A DNA stretch of 64,000 nt from Linderina pennispora (taxonomy: Eukaryota > Kickxellomycota > Kickxellomycetes > Kickxellales > Kickxellaceae). Under the pieces are notes generated by a model. It was given only the letters and a program-made list of their open reading frames with translations. It was not told the origin of the DNA and did not search any database. This document shows positions 35,507 through 45,582 of this stretch, piece after piece. Position 1 is the stretch's first letter. Every line of letters starts with the position of its first letter. Made by a program: the position numbers and the translations under genes. The stretch is taken from positions 1-64,000 of the forward strand of contig NW_024468282.1 in NCBI RefSeq assembly GCF_002104995.1. Direction: 5' to 3'.

Positions 35507-37282
35507 ATGAAGATTGTGGACAAAATCAACAAGGCGCTCGAGGACGACCGGTGTTTCTGGTCGTTCGAGTTCTTTCCGCCCAAGACGCAGCAGGGTGTGG
35601 TAAACCTGTATGACCGCATAGAGCGCATGTGCAACCTGGGCCCATTGTTTGTGGACATTACATGGCGGTGGGGCGGCAAGTCCTCGGACCTGACTCTGGA
35701 GCTGTGCTCGAACTCGCAGACGGTGTATGGCGTCGAGGCGAACATGCACATGACGTGCACAAACACGAACTTTGGGCTGATCAAGGAGGCCCTGGCGAAG
35801 GCCAAGGACCAAGGGGTGCAGAACATCCTGGCGCTGCGCGGCGACCTGCCCGACAACTCTGTGGAGTTTGACCCCGAGATGGGCGAGTTCAAGTATGCAA
35901 CCGATCTGGTGCGGTACATCCGGCAGACGTACGGCGAGTATTTCTGCATTTCGGTGGCCGGCTACCCGGAGGGCTGCATGTGCCCGGAGGACGTCGACAA
36001 GGACATCGCGTATCTGAAGGAGAAGCAGGATGCCGGTGCCGACATAGTGGTGACTCAGCTATTCTACGATGTGGATAATTTCCTGCACTGGGTGGACAAG
36101 TGCCGGGCGGCGGGCATTACGATGCCGATTTTGCCTGGGATCATGCCGATCCAGAACTATAGCGGGTTCAAGCGCATGACGGAGCTGTGTCGGATCAAGG
36201 TGCCGCAGGAGATCTGGGACCGGCTGGAGCCAATCAAGGACGACGACCAGGCGATCAAGGACTACGGCATTGAGGTGGCGGCCGAGATGATCAGCAAGAT
36301 GCGCAAGGCCGGGGTCCGCGGCTTCCACTTCTACACGATCAACCTGGAGCGGTCGACGCGGCTGACGCTGGAGCGCCTGGACCTGGTGCCGACCGTCGAG
36401 GAGGTTCGGCCGCTGCCGTGGAACCCGTCGCTGTCGCAGAAGCGCGCGGGCGAGAACGTGCGGCCGATCTTCTGGCGCAACCACGCGCGCAGCTACATCC
36501 AGCGCACCGAGTCCTGGGACGAGTTCCCCAATGGCCGCTGGGGCGACGCCCGCTCGCCTGCCTACGGTGAGCTGCTCCATGGCGTGCAGGTCAGACTCAA
36601 CCCGCAGCAGGCGCTGCGCAAGTGGGGCACGCCCATGGACGTCGACGCGGTAAAGCAGCTGTTTGTGAAGTACTGCCTGGGCAAGCTCGATGCGCTGCCG
36701 TGGAGCGAGGGGGCGCTGCAGCCCGAGACCGAGATCATCCAGCAGCGCCTGGCCGACATGAACGCAAAGGGCTTCCTGACCATCAACAGTCAGCCCAGCT
36801 GCAATGGCGCGCCGTCCAGCGACAAGATCCACGGCTGGGGACCCACCAATGGCTTCGTCTACAAGAAGGCGTATCTAGAGTTCTTCGTGTCGCCCGAGAA
36901 CCTCACGCAGCTCCTGCAGCGGCTCGATAGCCAGCCGACGGTCACGTACTATGCGGTCAACAAGGCCGGCGAGCTGCGCACCAACTGCCGCGAGGACGGC
37001 CCGAACGCCGTCACCTGGGGCGTGTTCCCGGGCAAGGAGATCCTGCAGCCGACCATTGTCGAGCGCGTCAGCTTCCTGGCGTGGAAGGACGAGGCGTTTG
37101 ACTTTTGGAACGCATGGTCGCGCATGTACGAGAAGGACAGCGAGGCGGCTGGGCTGCTGAAGAAGCTCGGCGACGAGTGGTTCCTGGTCAACATTGTCGA
37201 GAACAACTTCCAGAAGCCGTCCGAGTCCATCTTTGAGCTGTTTGACGGGCTGGGCCAGCCGCTGGTTAACGGGGCTGCCTGA
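35507..37282 (+). CDS. MET13: Methylenetetrahydrofolate reductase
   Basis: Flavoenzyme reducing 5,10-methylene-THF to 5-methyl-THF for methionine synthesis, in the cytosol. The single exon encodes 591 residues, the usual eukaryotic length. The catalytic TIM barrel (about 1-300) shows FEFFPPKT, FVDITWRWGG, MHMTCTN, LALRGDLP and AGYPEGC. A linker and the eukaryote-specific regulatory domain (about 330-590) follow, with NGFVYKKAYLEFF, YYAVNKAGELRTN and VTWGVFPGKEI. The domain order supports NAD(P)H-dependent, SAM-regulated MTHFR. Two paralogs (MET12 and MET13) exist in yeasts; I use MET13 loosely. Confidence 0.95.
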   Translation: MKIVDKINKALEDDRCFWSFEFFPPKTQQGVVNLYDRIERMCNLGPLFVDITWRWGGKSSDLTLELCSNSQTVYGVEANMHMTCTNTNFGLIKEALAKAKDQGVQNILALRGDLPDNSVEFDPEMGEFKYATDLVRYIRQTYGEYFCISVAGYPEGCMCPEDVDKDIAYLKEKQDAGADIVVTQLFYDVDNFLHWVDKCRAAGITMPILPGIMPIQNYSGFKRMTELCRIKVPQEIWDRLEPIKDDDQAIKDYGIEVAAEMISKMRKAGVRGFHFYTINLERSTRLTLERLDLVPTVEEVRPLPWNPSLSQKRAGENVRPIFWRNHARSYIQRTESWDEFPNGRWGDARSPAYGELLHGVQVRLNPQQALRKWGTPMDVDAVKQLFVKYCLGKLDALPWSEGALQPETEIIQQRLADMNAKGFLTINSQPSCNGAPSSDKIHGWGPTNGFVYKKAYLEFFVSPENLTQLLQRLDSQPTVTYYAVNKAGELRTNCREDGPNAVTWGVFPGKEILQPTIVERVSFLAWKDEAFDFWNAWSRMYEKDSEAAGLLKKLGDEWFLVNIVENNFQKPSESIFELFDGLGQPLVNGAA

Positions 37283-37452
37283 AGGAGACAAATGGATGCT
37301 CATTAATCATTAAATAACTGACCAATCACCGCATCCCACAGCTAGCAGGGCTCAGAAATGTGGTTTGAAATCCAGGCCAGCCACAGGAGTAAGGTTTTTG
37401 GCTCTTCTCACTTTTTTTTCTCAATTCACGCATTTTCACACCTTTGTACGGC

Positions 37453-37806
37453 ATGGACTTTCTGAAGCCGGTTCTGGAGAGCGGGCGCATAGACTTTAGC
37501 GGGCAGCAGCTGGCAACCAAGCTGTCGAATGCGCTGCTGGTGAGCTCTGGGGTGGTGGCGTTCATCATTGGGTTTGTGATGCAGCGGCTGAGCTACAGCT
37601 TCGCTGCGTATGTGTTTGGCGTGCTGGTGACGTACTTTGTTGCGCTGTTCCCGTGGCCGTACTTTAAGCGCAGTCCGGTGGTATGGCTGTCACGCAGCAG
37701 CACGACACAGGCCAGCCAGGCACAGAGCAGCGAAAAGACACTGGGCAGTGGAAAGGCACAGGCGCACAAGACGGTGGTGGAGGATGTGTCGGATGACGAA
37801 AGCTAG
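37453..37806 (+). CDS. SPC1: Signal peptidase complex subunit 1 (SPC12)
   Basis: Small ER membrane subunit of the signal peptidase complex that helps the complex tell signal peptides from membrane anchors. The protein is 117 residues from ATG 37453. The family motif IDFSGQQLA is at residues 15-23. Two transmembrane hairpin helices follow (about 28-48 and 52-72), then PWPYFKRSPVVWL and a polar tail with an acidic end (DVSDDES). The length fits. It lies in tandem between MTHFR and myosin II, with no sign of co-transcription. Confidence 0.92.
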   Translation: MDFLKPVLESGRIDFSGQQLATKLSNALLVSSGVVAFIIGFVMQRLSYSFAAYVFGVLVTYFVALFPWPYFKRSPVVWLSRSSTTQASQAQSSEKTLGSGKAQAHKTVVEDVSDDES

Positions 37807-38150
37807 AGGCCTCCTATCGGTAGCACGTCCTGTTCAGGAGCAGGTGGAAGAGGGTTTTTGGGGTGTTGCACAGACAGCCTCGTTGACACCAAGCTGTAGC
37901 GCTTTCTGTTTTTCTGCGCCTGCATCCCACGGCCAATCGCCAGGAACCGGGAACTGTAAAGACAATAGTGCACATCCTGTATTGCACTCTACCCCTCTCA
38001 AGAGCAGCTTACTTTTTTTTTTTTTCCCTTCCCGTTCAACGTTTTAAAGAAAACAACAGCACACCTTTCCAAACACTCCCCCGGCCCTTGCTTGTCCAAA
38101 CCTTTACATAGTCCTTTTTTTGTTATTTTATATTACACATTTTTCTATCC

Positions 38151-41100
38151 ATGCTGCGCGGCAACAGACAAGGGCCGACAGTGGCCAGTATCCGGCGCGC
38201 CATCCAACAGGGGCTGGACCGGCCCGAGAGCCCGCATGTGGGCACGGTAAACAGCAAGACCACAGCGGCGCCGGACCTGTTCCAGCAAGCCAACGTGAAC
38301 TTTAGCGACAAGAAATGGGTGTGGGTGCCGGACGCCAAAGAAGGCTACATAGCCGGGTACATAACCGAGGAAATGGCGGGCGACAAGGTGCATGTGCATT
38401 TGATGACGGGCCAGGACGTGGTCGTCAGCATAAACGTGACGGAGAAGGTGAATCCGCCAAAGTTCGAGAAGGTCGAGGACATGGCAGACCTCGGCTACCT
38501 GAACGAGGCCAGCGTGGTGCATAATCTGAAGCAGCGGTACGCGGCGCAGGCAATCTACACGTACAGCGGGCTGTTCCTGGTTGCAGTCAACCCGTACTAC
38601 GACCTGCAGATATACGGGCACGAGTTCGTCATGGCGTACCGCAACAAGAAGCGCACGGAGATGATGCCGCATATTTTCGCCATCGCCGACGCAGCCTTCC
38701 ACGACATGCTGCATACCAAGGAGAACCAGTCGATTCTGATCACCGGCGAGTCGGGCGCGGGCAAGACCGAAAACACCAAGAAGGTGATCCAGTATCTGAC
38801 GGCCATCGCCGGCGACAAAAGCACCGGGAATGTGTCCAGTGGGCTGGAGCAGCAGGTGCTCAGTGCCAACCCGATCCTGGAGTCGTTTGGCAATGCACAG
38901 ACGATCCGCAATAACAACTCGTCGCGGTTCGGCAAGTTCATCCGCATCGAGTTCAATGCCGCCGGGCAGATCGCCGGCGCCAACATCGAATGGTATCTGC
39001 TGGAGAAGCCGCGCGTCACGCACCAGTCGAGGCTCGAGCGCAACTACCACATCTTCTACCAGTTCATGAAGGGCGCCCCGCAGGCTACCAAGGACAGGCT
39101 GCTGATTGACCAGGGGCCGGGCGGCTATGCGTTCACGCGCAACTGCAAGGCCACGATCCAGGGCGTTGACGATCGCGCCGAGTTCGACGAGCTCACCAGG
39201 GCGTTGGCGATCACGGGGTTTGCGCCAGACAACCAGCTCGACCTGTTCCGCGTCATTGCGGCGATTTTGCATCTGGGCAATATGCAGTTCCAGGCCACGC
39301 GCAGCGGCGAGGCCGTGCTGCGCGAGCAGGTGGCAGCCGAGAAGCTATGCCACGTCTTGGGCATTCCGCTGGGCGAGCTGACGCGCGCGCTGCTGCGGCC
39401 CAGCATCAAGGCGGGCCGCGACTGGGTCACGCAGTCGCGCAGCCAGGAGCAGGTGGAGTTCTCGGTGGAGGCATTGGCGCGGTCCTTGTACGAGCGGCTG
39501 TTTGGCAGCATTGTGTCGCGGATCAACGCTGCCCTGTGCCGACCCGACGGCAAAACCACATACATTGGAGTGCTGGATATCGCTGGGTTCGAGATCCTCG
39601 AGACCAACTCGTACGAGCAGCTGTGCATCAACTATACGAACGAGCGGCTGCAGCAGTTCTTTAACCGCACCATGTTTGTTCTGGAGCAGGAGGAGTACCG
39701 GCGCGAGGGCATCGAGTGGAATTTCATCGACTTTGGCATGGACCTGCAGCCCACCATCGACCTGATTGACCGCGCCAAGCCCATCGGCATCATGTCATGT
39801 CTGGACGAGGAGTGCGTGATGCCCAAGGCCACCGACAAGACATTCACGGAGAAGCTGCACGCCCTGTGGAGCGGCAAGTCGGACAAGTACGAAGTGCCTA
39901 GGTTTGCCATGGGCTTCAGCATCAAGCACTATGCGTCGACTGTCGAGTACTCCACCGTGGGCTGGCTGGAGAAGAACAAGGATCCGCTCAACGAGAACGT
40001 GACCAAGCTGCTGGCCAACTCGTCGGAGCCATATGTAGCGCAGCTGTACGCCGACTACGCAGACGGCGGCGCTGACATGCAGCACGAGGTCAGGTCGCGC
40101 GTGGCCACCAGTCTGAAGCGCGGGGCGTTCCGGACCGTGGGCCAGCGGCACAAGGACCAGCTGAACTTGCTGATGGCGCAGCTACAGGCCACGCAGCCGC
40201 ACTTTGTGCGCTGCATTCTGCCCAACAGCGAGAAGAAGGCCGGCCTGGTGGACACGCCCTTGGTTCTGGACCAGCTGCGCTGCAACGGCGTCCTGGAGGG
40301 CATTCGGATTACCCGCCAGGGCTTCCCGAACCGCGTCGCCTTCCCAGAGTTCCGCCAGCGCTACGAGATCCTGGCCCCCAACACCATCCCCCGCCAGGTG
40401 TTCGTCGACAGCAAGCAGGCCGCCGGGCTCCTGCTTGGCGCGCTGAAAATGGACCCGGCCAAGTACCGCCTGGGCCACACCAAGGTGTTCTTCCGCGCCG
40501 GCGTGCTTGCCGAGCTCGAGGAAGTCAGGGACCAGAAGCTGGCCAGCATTCTGGCGCAGTTCCAGGCCTGCGCCCGCGGCGCCCTGGCCAGGCAGAGGTT
40601 CCGCAGGCGCATCGAGCAGGCCAAGGCCATTCGCGTGATCCAGCGCAACGCGCGCGTCTACAACCAGCTGTGCGAGTGGCCGTGGTGGAAGCTCTACCGG
40701 ACGGTCAAGCCGCTGCTGCACGTGACGCGCATCGACGAGGAGCTGCGCAAAAAGGACGCCCGCATCGCCGACCTGCAGCGCACCTGCTCCGAGGCCCAGT
40801 CAGAGCAGACGCGGCTCGTCCAGGAGCACGCGGAGCTCGAGCGCACCCACGCCGAGATCGAGTCGCTGCTGGTGGCCGAGCGCAGCGCCGCCTTGGACCA
40901 GGAGGAGATTCTGAAGCGCACGCAGGAGCGCGAGGTGGCGCTCGAGGACAGCCTCAGGGAGCACGCAGCCAGGCTCGAGGAGCTCGAGGAGCAGGCCGAG
41001 GAGCTGGGCCGCCAAAAGCTTGAGTTCGAGCACCAGTGCCAGCAGCTGGAGCAGGCCAGGTCGGAGCTCGACGACCGGCTCAGGACTGCCGAGCTGAAGA

Positions 41101-44100
41101 TGCAGGAGGAGGTCGGCACTGTGCGCGATCTGAGCGCCCGCGCCCAGCTGCTTGACCAGGAGAGCAGCCAGGCGCAGCAGCGCATCGAGCTGCTCGAGGA
41201 TGCGCTGGCCGAAGCCAATGCCAGGCAGGAAGGCCAGGCTGCTGAGCTCGCCGAGTCCCTGCAGGCGCTGGCTGAGCGCGATGCAGCCCTGGACGCCCAG
41301 GCGACGCGCGAGCTGGCGCTCAACAACGACTCGATGCAAGCCCAGCAGTCGCTGGAGAAGACCACGGCGCTTCTGGATGACGCCCACAGGCAGCGCGACC
41401 AGAGCCAGCGCGATCTCGAGCAGAGCCAGCAGCAGGTCAGCGAGCTGCGCGCGCAGATTGCGCAGATTGACCAGGAGCGCAGCAGCCTGGCCATCAAAAT
41501 GCAGGCGTCGGAGCAGTCGCTGGCCAATGTCTCCGCCGATAAGCAGAAGCTGGCCGAGGCTAATAAGCGCTTGATGGCCGAGATTGCCGAGCTGCGGCAG
41601 CTGATTGACGAGAAGGCTGATCAGGGCACGCGCGAGAGCGAGCTGAGGCGGTTGCGCGAGGACGAGCTCACACAGCTGCGCAGCGAGCTAGCCGAGGTAT
41701 CCGGCGAGCTGGATGACTTCCGCAAGGCCCACATTGAGGCCGAGGAGACCATGCAGGGGGAGCTGGAAGTCGCCAGGCGCGAGCGCGACCAGGCCGTGCA
41801 GGAGCGCAATGGACTCGAGTTCAACGCCAAGGAGACCGAGCAGCAGCTGCACGAGCACGCAGCCAAGCTCGAGGAGCTCGAGTCCGCCAACATGGCGCTC
41901 GAGGAGCAGCTAGCCGTGGCCACCGCCAAGCACCACGAGACTGAGACTGCCTTTGCCAGCACCCGCCAGACCAAGGACGCCGCCGAATCCCGCCTCGCCG
42001 ACCTAACCACGCAGCTCAAGGCCGCCGATGACGAGCGCGCTTTGCTGAAGACGCAAATGGCCGAATTGCATACTAGCAGTGAGCAGCAGCACAAGCAAAC
42101 CGCAGGCGAGCTGGCCAGCGCCCAGCAGACCATCAAGGAGCTGCAGGCAAGGCTGGAGGAGGCCGCTCTGGTGCAGGACGATTTCCAGCAGCGCATCACC
42201 ACGCAGTCGCAGGAGCACGCCGAGCTGAAGGAGCGGTTCCACCAGGAGGCCGACGTGCGGAACCGCCAGCTCACCGAGAAATGCCAGCAGGCCGAATCCG
42301 AACTGGGCGACCTGCGCAGCGGCTACGCTGAGCTCGAGGAGCGCGCCAATGAGCTGGAGCGCGCACGCACGCGCCTGACCCACGAGCTCGAGGACTCCCG
42401 GCTCGAGGCCGAGCGCGAGCGTTCCCACGCGCTGGAGCTCGAGGACGCCAACGCCGAGTTCAAGCAGCGCTTCGACCAGCTCGACAAGGATCAGCAGGAG
42501 CGCAGCCAGCGCATTGCCGAGCTGAGCGATGACAAGTCGGGTCTGGAGAAGACCGTCGAGGAGCTGCGCGAGAAGCTGCAGGCCGAGGCCGTGGCCAGCG
42601 CGTCGGCCATTGAGGTCAAGCAGCGCTGGGAGCAGCAGCACCAGGAGTTCCAGGAGTCGATCCAGAAGGAGCTGGCGCAGAAGGACCAGGAGAGCGAGCA
42701 GGCGCGCCAGCAACTGCTGGCCGAAATCGCCGAGCTGGGCGGCAAGCTCGACGAGCAGGCGATTCTGCACGAGCGGCTGCAGCGTGAGAGCGATGAGCGC
42801 GCCAGCGAGCTGGAGCGCGCGCGCGAGTCGGCCGACCAGTCGACCAAGACGCGTGATGCCGTCGAGCAGGCCAAGCGCGAGGCCGAAATCCACGCCGAGT
42901 CCCTGCGCACTGCCGTGGCCGACTACAAGGCCACAGCCGCCCGCCATGAGCAAAAGGCCACCCAGCTGCAGGACACCGTGCGGTCCCGCGACCTCGAGCT
43001 GACGCAGCTCGGCCGCAAGCTGCAGCGCACCGAGCGCCGCCTCGAGGAAGTCATGGCCCAGGCTGCCTACCACCTGGACGCCCGCAACCGCCTCGACTCG
43101 GAGAACGTCGAGCTGCGCGAGAAGCTCGAGCTGGCTCTGCGCGGCTCGCCCACTACGCGCGACCTCAGCAACGTCCCCGGCAAGCCCGCCGGCTCCGACG
43201 AGTCCATGCGTGCTGCCCACCAGCAGATCCAGGAGCTCGAGCAGTCGCGTCTGGCGCTCTCGGCAGCCCTGCGCACTGCGCAGCAGGACTTTGAGGACAA
43301 GCAGAGCGAGCTGGTGGACCTGGACCGCAGCTTCGGCGCCATCCAGGACGAAATGGCCGCCCAGCACGCCCAGCTGCTGACCGCCGAGCGCGAGCGCAAC
43401 GAGGCCGTTGAATCGCTGGCCAGCCTGAAAGAGCAGCTTGTGTCCGAGCGCTCCCTGCGCGGCAACAACGAGGAGCTGAGCAACGAGCTGAGCCAGCGGC
43501 TCGAGGAGATGCGCGAGCGCCTGGCCAGCTACGAGTCGACTGTGCAGGAGGCCCAGGACCACAAGCGCTACGCCGACAAGGTCGCTGGCGGAGCCCGCGC
43601 CGAGACCCGCGAGCTGCGCGAGTCGCTGGACGAGTCGCTGCGTGCCCGCAATGCCGCCGAGGACCGCGTGCGGGAAATGGAAGCCGACGCATTGGCTCTG
43701 CAGGCGCGCATTGACGAAAGCGCCCTGACCATAGCCGAGCTGGAGCAGATCCGTCGCGGGCTGCAGCACGAGCTGGACAACGTGTCGGAGCGGCACCGCG
43801 GGGACATCGACGACCACGACCGGGTCATGGATGAGCTGCGCGCCAAGTACCAGGGCGAGCTGGAGGACACCACGCGCGAGCTGGAGGCGATCAAGAAGGA
43901 CCACGTGGATCTGCGCGAAGCCTACATTTCCCTGGACAGCGACCTGGCGCTCAAGGCTCAGGAGCTGGACCGCGCATCCGAGGAGGCGGTCGAGGCCAAG
44001 CGCGAGCTGATGCGCGTCATGGCCAAGCTCGAGGAAATCGTGCCTGCCTATGAGCACGCCCGCGATACTGCCAAGCGGCTCGAGGACGAGCTGGCCACTG

Positions 44101-44837
44101 CTACGCGCTCCCTGGACTCGGCCGCCATCCGCACCGCTGAAGCCGAGGCCCTGCGCGACGAAATGCGTCTGGTCAAGGACAAGGTCGAGCAGCGCCTGGA
44201 CGAGCTGCAGGACAAGTACATTGAGGCCAGCCGCGGCCGCCAGACCGCCGAGAAGGCTGCCCTGCAGCTCGAGGACGAAGTCAAGTCGGCGCGCGCCAAG
44301 CTCTCCGAGATCAACGAGGACCAGACATCGGCCGAGGACCGTATCACCCGGCTCGATGCTGTCGTGGCCGACGCCCACCTGGCGCTGGACAAGGAGCGCG
44401 AAGCCAACACTATGCTGACCAAGGAGAAGAACGCCCTGGAGAAGCAGATTAAGGGGCTCAAGCTGCGCATCGTCGAGCTCGAGGCCGAGGCCGTCGCTTT
44501 CCATGCCAAGGGCAACAAGCGCTTCCAGCCCGTGCCTGCCGACCTGGCCTCTAAGCTCGAGGCCCAGGCGAAGCTGTCGCTTGAGGACCAGCAAAAGCTC
44601 AAGCAGATGGAGCGCCAGATCCGCGAGCTGCAGTTCCAGATTGCCGAAAAAGACATGGCCAAGCAGCGCAACGACATTGACCTCCAGCGCATGACCAACC
44701 GCATCAAGCGCCTCGAGGAGCAGATCCACGAGCTCGAGGAGACCGAGCAGCAGTTGACTGTCGCCAAGCACCGCCTTGAGCGCGAGCTCGGCTCCCTCCG
44801 CAGCCGCAATGGCAGCCGCAATGCCACACCAAACTAG
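38151..44837 (+). CDS. Conventional myosin II heavy chain
   Basis: Motor of the cytokinetic actomyosin ring. The single exon encodes 2,228 residues. An SH3-like myosin N-terminal domain (about 47-90, KKWVWVPDAKEGY) precedes the motor (about 95-790) with P-loop GESGAGKT (about 198-205), switch I NNNSSRFGKF, switch II DIAGFEIL and the relay region. The neck has IQ-like segments (about 800-840, including IRVIQRNARVYNQL). A Pro-containing break (KPLLH, about 852) marks the head-rod border. About 1,350 residues of nearly uninterrupted heptad coiled coil follow, rich in Glu, Gln, Arg and Ala, with short Gly/Pro breaks near residues 1665-1680 (GSPTTRDLSNVPGKPAG). A short non-helical tail ends RNATPN. 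The size is close to S. pombe Myp2 and longer than most fungal Myo1/Myo2. No frameshift occurs in 6.7 kb. Confidence 0.97.
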   Translation: MLRGNRQGPTVASIRRAIQQGLDRPESPHVGTVNSKTTAAPDLFQQANVNFSDKKWVWVPDAKEGYIAGYITEEMAGDKVHVHLMTGQDVVVSINVTEKVNPPKFEKVEDMADLGYLNEASVVHNLKQRYAAQAIYTYSGLFLVAVNPYYDLQIYGHEFVMAYRNKKRTEMMPHIFAIADAAFHDMLHTKENQSILITGESGAGKTENTKKVIQYLTAIAGDKSTGNVSSGLEQQVLSANPILESFGNAQTIRNNNSSRFGKFIRIEFNAAGQIAGANIEWYLLEKPRVTHQSRLERNYHIFYQFMKGAPQATKDRLLIDQGPGGYAFTRNCKATIQGVDDRAEFDELTRALAITGFAPDNQLDLFRVIAAILHLGNMQFQATRSGEAVLREQVAAEKLCHVLGIPLGELTRALLRPSIKAGRDWVTQSRSQEQVEFSVEALARSLYERLFGSIVSRINAALCRPDGKTTYIGVLDIAGFEILETNSYEQLCINYTNERLQQFFNRTMFVLEQEEYRREGIEWNFIDFGMDLQPTIDLIDRAKPIGIMSCLDEECVMPKATDKTFTEKLHALWSGKSDKYEVPRFAMGFSIKHYASTVEYSTVGWLEKNKDPLNENVTKLLANSSEPYVAQLYADYADGGADMQHEVRSRVATSLKRGAFRTVGQRHKDQLNLLMAQLQATQPHFVRCILPNSEKKAGLVDTPLVLDQLRCNGVLEGIRITRQGFPNRVAFPEFRQRYEILAPNTIPRQVFVDSKQAAGLLLGALKMDPAKYRLGHTKVFFRAGVLAELEEVRDQKLASILAQFQACARGALARQRFRRRIEQAKAIRVIQRNARVYNQLCEWPWWKLYRTVKPLLHVTRIDEELRKKDARIADLQRTCSEAQSEQTRLVQEHAELERTHAEIESLLVAERSAALDQEEILKRTQEREVALEDSLREHAARLEELEEQAEELGRQKLEFEHQCQQLEQARSELDDRLRTAELKMQEEVGTVRDLSARAQLLDQESSQAQQRIELLEDALAEANARQEGQAAELAESLQALAERDAALDAQATRELALNNDSMQAQQSLEKTTALLDDAHRQRDQSQRDLEQSQQQVSELRAQIAQIDQERSSLAIKMQASEQSLANVSADKQKLAEANKRLMAEIAELRQLIDEKADQGTRESELRRLREDELTQLRSELAEVSGELDDFRKAHIEAEETMQGELEVARRERDQAVQERNGLEFNAKETEQQLHEHAAKLEELESANMALEEQLAVATAKHHETETAFASTRQTKDAAESRLADLTTQLKAADDERALLKTQMAELHTSSEQQHKQTAGELASAQQTIKELQARLEEAALVQDDFQQRITTQSQEHAELKERFHQEADVRNRQLTEKCQQAESELGDLRSGYAELEERANELERARTRLTHELEDSRLEAERERSHALELEDANAEFKQRFDQLDKDQQERSQRIAELSDDKSGLEKTVEELREKLQAEAVASASAIEVKQRWEQQHQEFQESIQKELAQKDQESEQARQQLLAEIAELGGKLDEQAILHERLQRESDERASELERARESADQSTKTRDAVEQAKREAEIHAESLRTAVADYKATAARHEQKATQLQDTVRSRDLELTQLGRKLQRTERRLEEVMAQAAYHLDARNRLDSENVELREKLELALRGSPTTRDLSNVPGKPAGSDESMRAAHQQIQELEQSRLALSAALRTAQQDFEDKQSELVDLDRSFGAIQDEMAAQHAQLLTAERERNEAVESLASLKEQLVSERSLRGNNEELSNELSQRLEEMRERLASYESTVQEAQDHKRYADKVAGGARAETRELRESLDESLRARNAAEDRVREMEADALALQARIDESALTIAELEQIRRGLQHELDNVSERHRGDIDDHDRVMDELRAKYQGELEDTTRELEAIKKDHVDLREAYISLDSDLALKAQELDRASEEAVEAKRELMRVMAKLEEIVPAYEHARDTAKRLEDELATATRSLDSAAIRTAEAEALRDEMRLVKDKVEQRLDELQDKYIEASRGRQTAEKAALQLEDEVKSARAKLSEINEDQTSAEDRITRLDAVVADAHLALDKEREANTMLTKEKNALEKQIKGLKLRIVELEAEAVAFHAKGNKRFQPVPADLASKLEAQAKLSLEDQQKLKQMERQIRELQFQIAEKDMAKQRNDIDLQRMTNRIKRLEEQIHELEETEQQLTVAKHRLERELGSLRSRNGSRNATPN

Positions 44838-44879
44838 TTTCTCTTCCATTTTTTCTACATACATCCTATTCCATTGCCT

Positions 44880-45423
44880 TCAGAACCCGAGTCCACCGCG
44901 GAATCCCTTCTGTGTCTGCTGCCGCATTGCCAGTCCAGCATTGAACTGCTTCTCCAGCTCCCCCTGGATCTTGCTTGCCCCGCTCTTGGTCAGCGCCGAG
45001 TCGAACGGCGACGGCTGCCCGCCCGATCCCTCGCTGCCTGCTGCCGCTGTCGTTTTGATCCCCATGAACTTCAAGAACTTCTGCTTGCGCGCGTCGTCGC
45101 CAAAGTCTGCCGCTGCCCAGTTGTTCCAGCCTGCTGATGTTGAAGGTTCTGCACCAGTCTTTTCGGTCTTTCCAGTTTTCTTGACCTTGCTCTCCTTTTC
45201 CTTCTTTTCTTTCTTTTCTTTCTTGTCCTTCTTGTCCTTCTTGTCCTTCTTGTCCTTACGTTCCTTCTTTTTCCTTCTTCTCCTTCTTCTCCTTACGCTC
45301 CTTCTTGTCCTTCTTTTCCTTCATCTTGTGCTCCTTCTTCACCTTCTTCACCACATCCTCCCCCGCCTTCTTCGATCCGTGCTTCGACGACTTCTCCTTT
45401 GACGACTTTTCTGGCTTTCCCAT
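44880..45423 (-). CDS. SMAP-domain small protein with Lys/Glu repeat, one A-run frame break
   Basis: Homologue of the metazoan small acidic protein (C11orf58) C-terminal module. It starts at ATG 45423. An N-terminal Lys/Glu/Asp-rich stretch of about 90 residues is built from KKDKKE and KKEKKE units. Then comes the SMAP block GWNNWAAADFGDD, RKQKFLKFMG, and an end with INEELE-like GELEKQFNAGL and GLGF. The frame breaks at a run of five A within GGAAAAAGAAGG (near 45270), where one A fewer would keep it open. A tiny intron beginning at GTAAGG just after is a less likely alternative. Its role is unknown; related proteins are nuclear. The gene ends 42 bp from the myosin II stop, convergent. Confidence 0.7.
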
Positions 45424-45582
45424 CTCCAAGTAGCTACGTACAAGACAAAATACGACGTGTATTGAAGCAAATAAAAAAGCAGGAAGCAGACAAAAAACAA
45501 AACTGAATCGGAAAGCAGGGAAAAAATGCCAAAAGAAAACCAGCTAATTTTACTCTACTAATCCGTCAACATCGGCGATGAT

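Noticed and set aside
36059-36832. 257-codon open frame antisense to MTHFR
   Set aside because: Same shadow effect; MTHFR homology covers the sense strand without gaps.
42003-44864. 953-codon open frame antisense to myosin II
   Set aside because: It is the mirror of a GC-biased, Glu/Gln/Leu-rich coiled-coil coding sequence; the sense strand has complete myosin homology. The antisense translation is a Leu/Gln/Ala-biased shadow.
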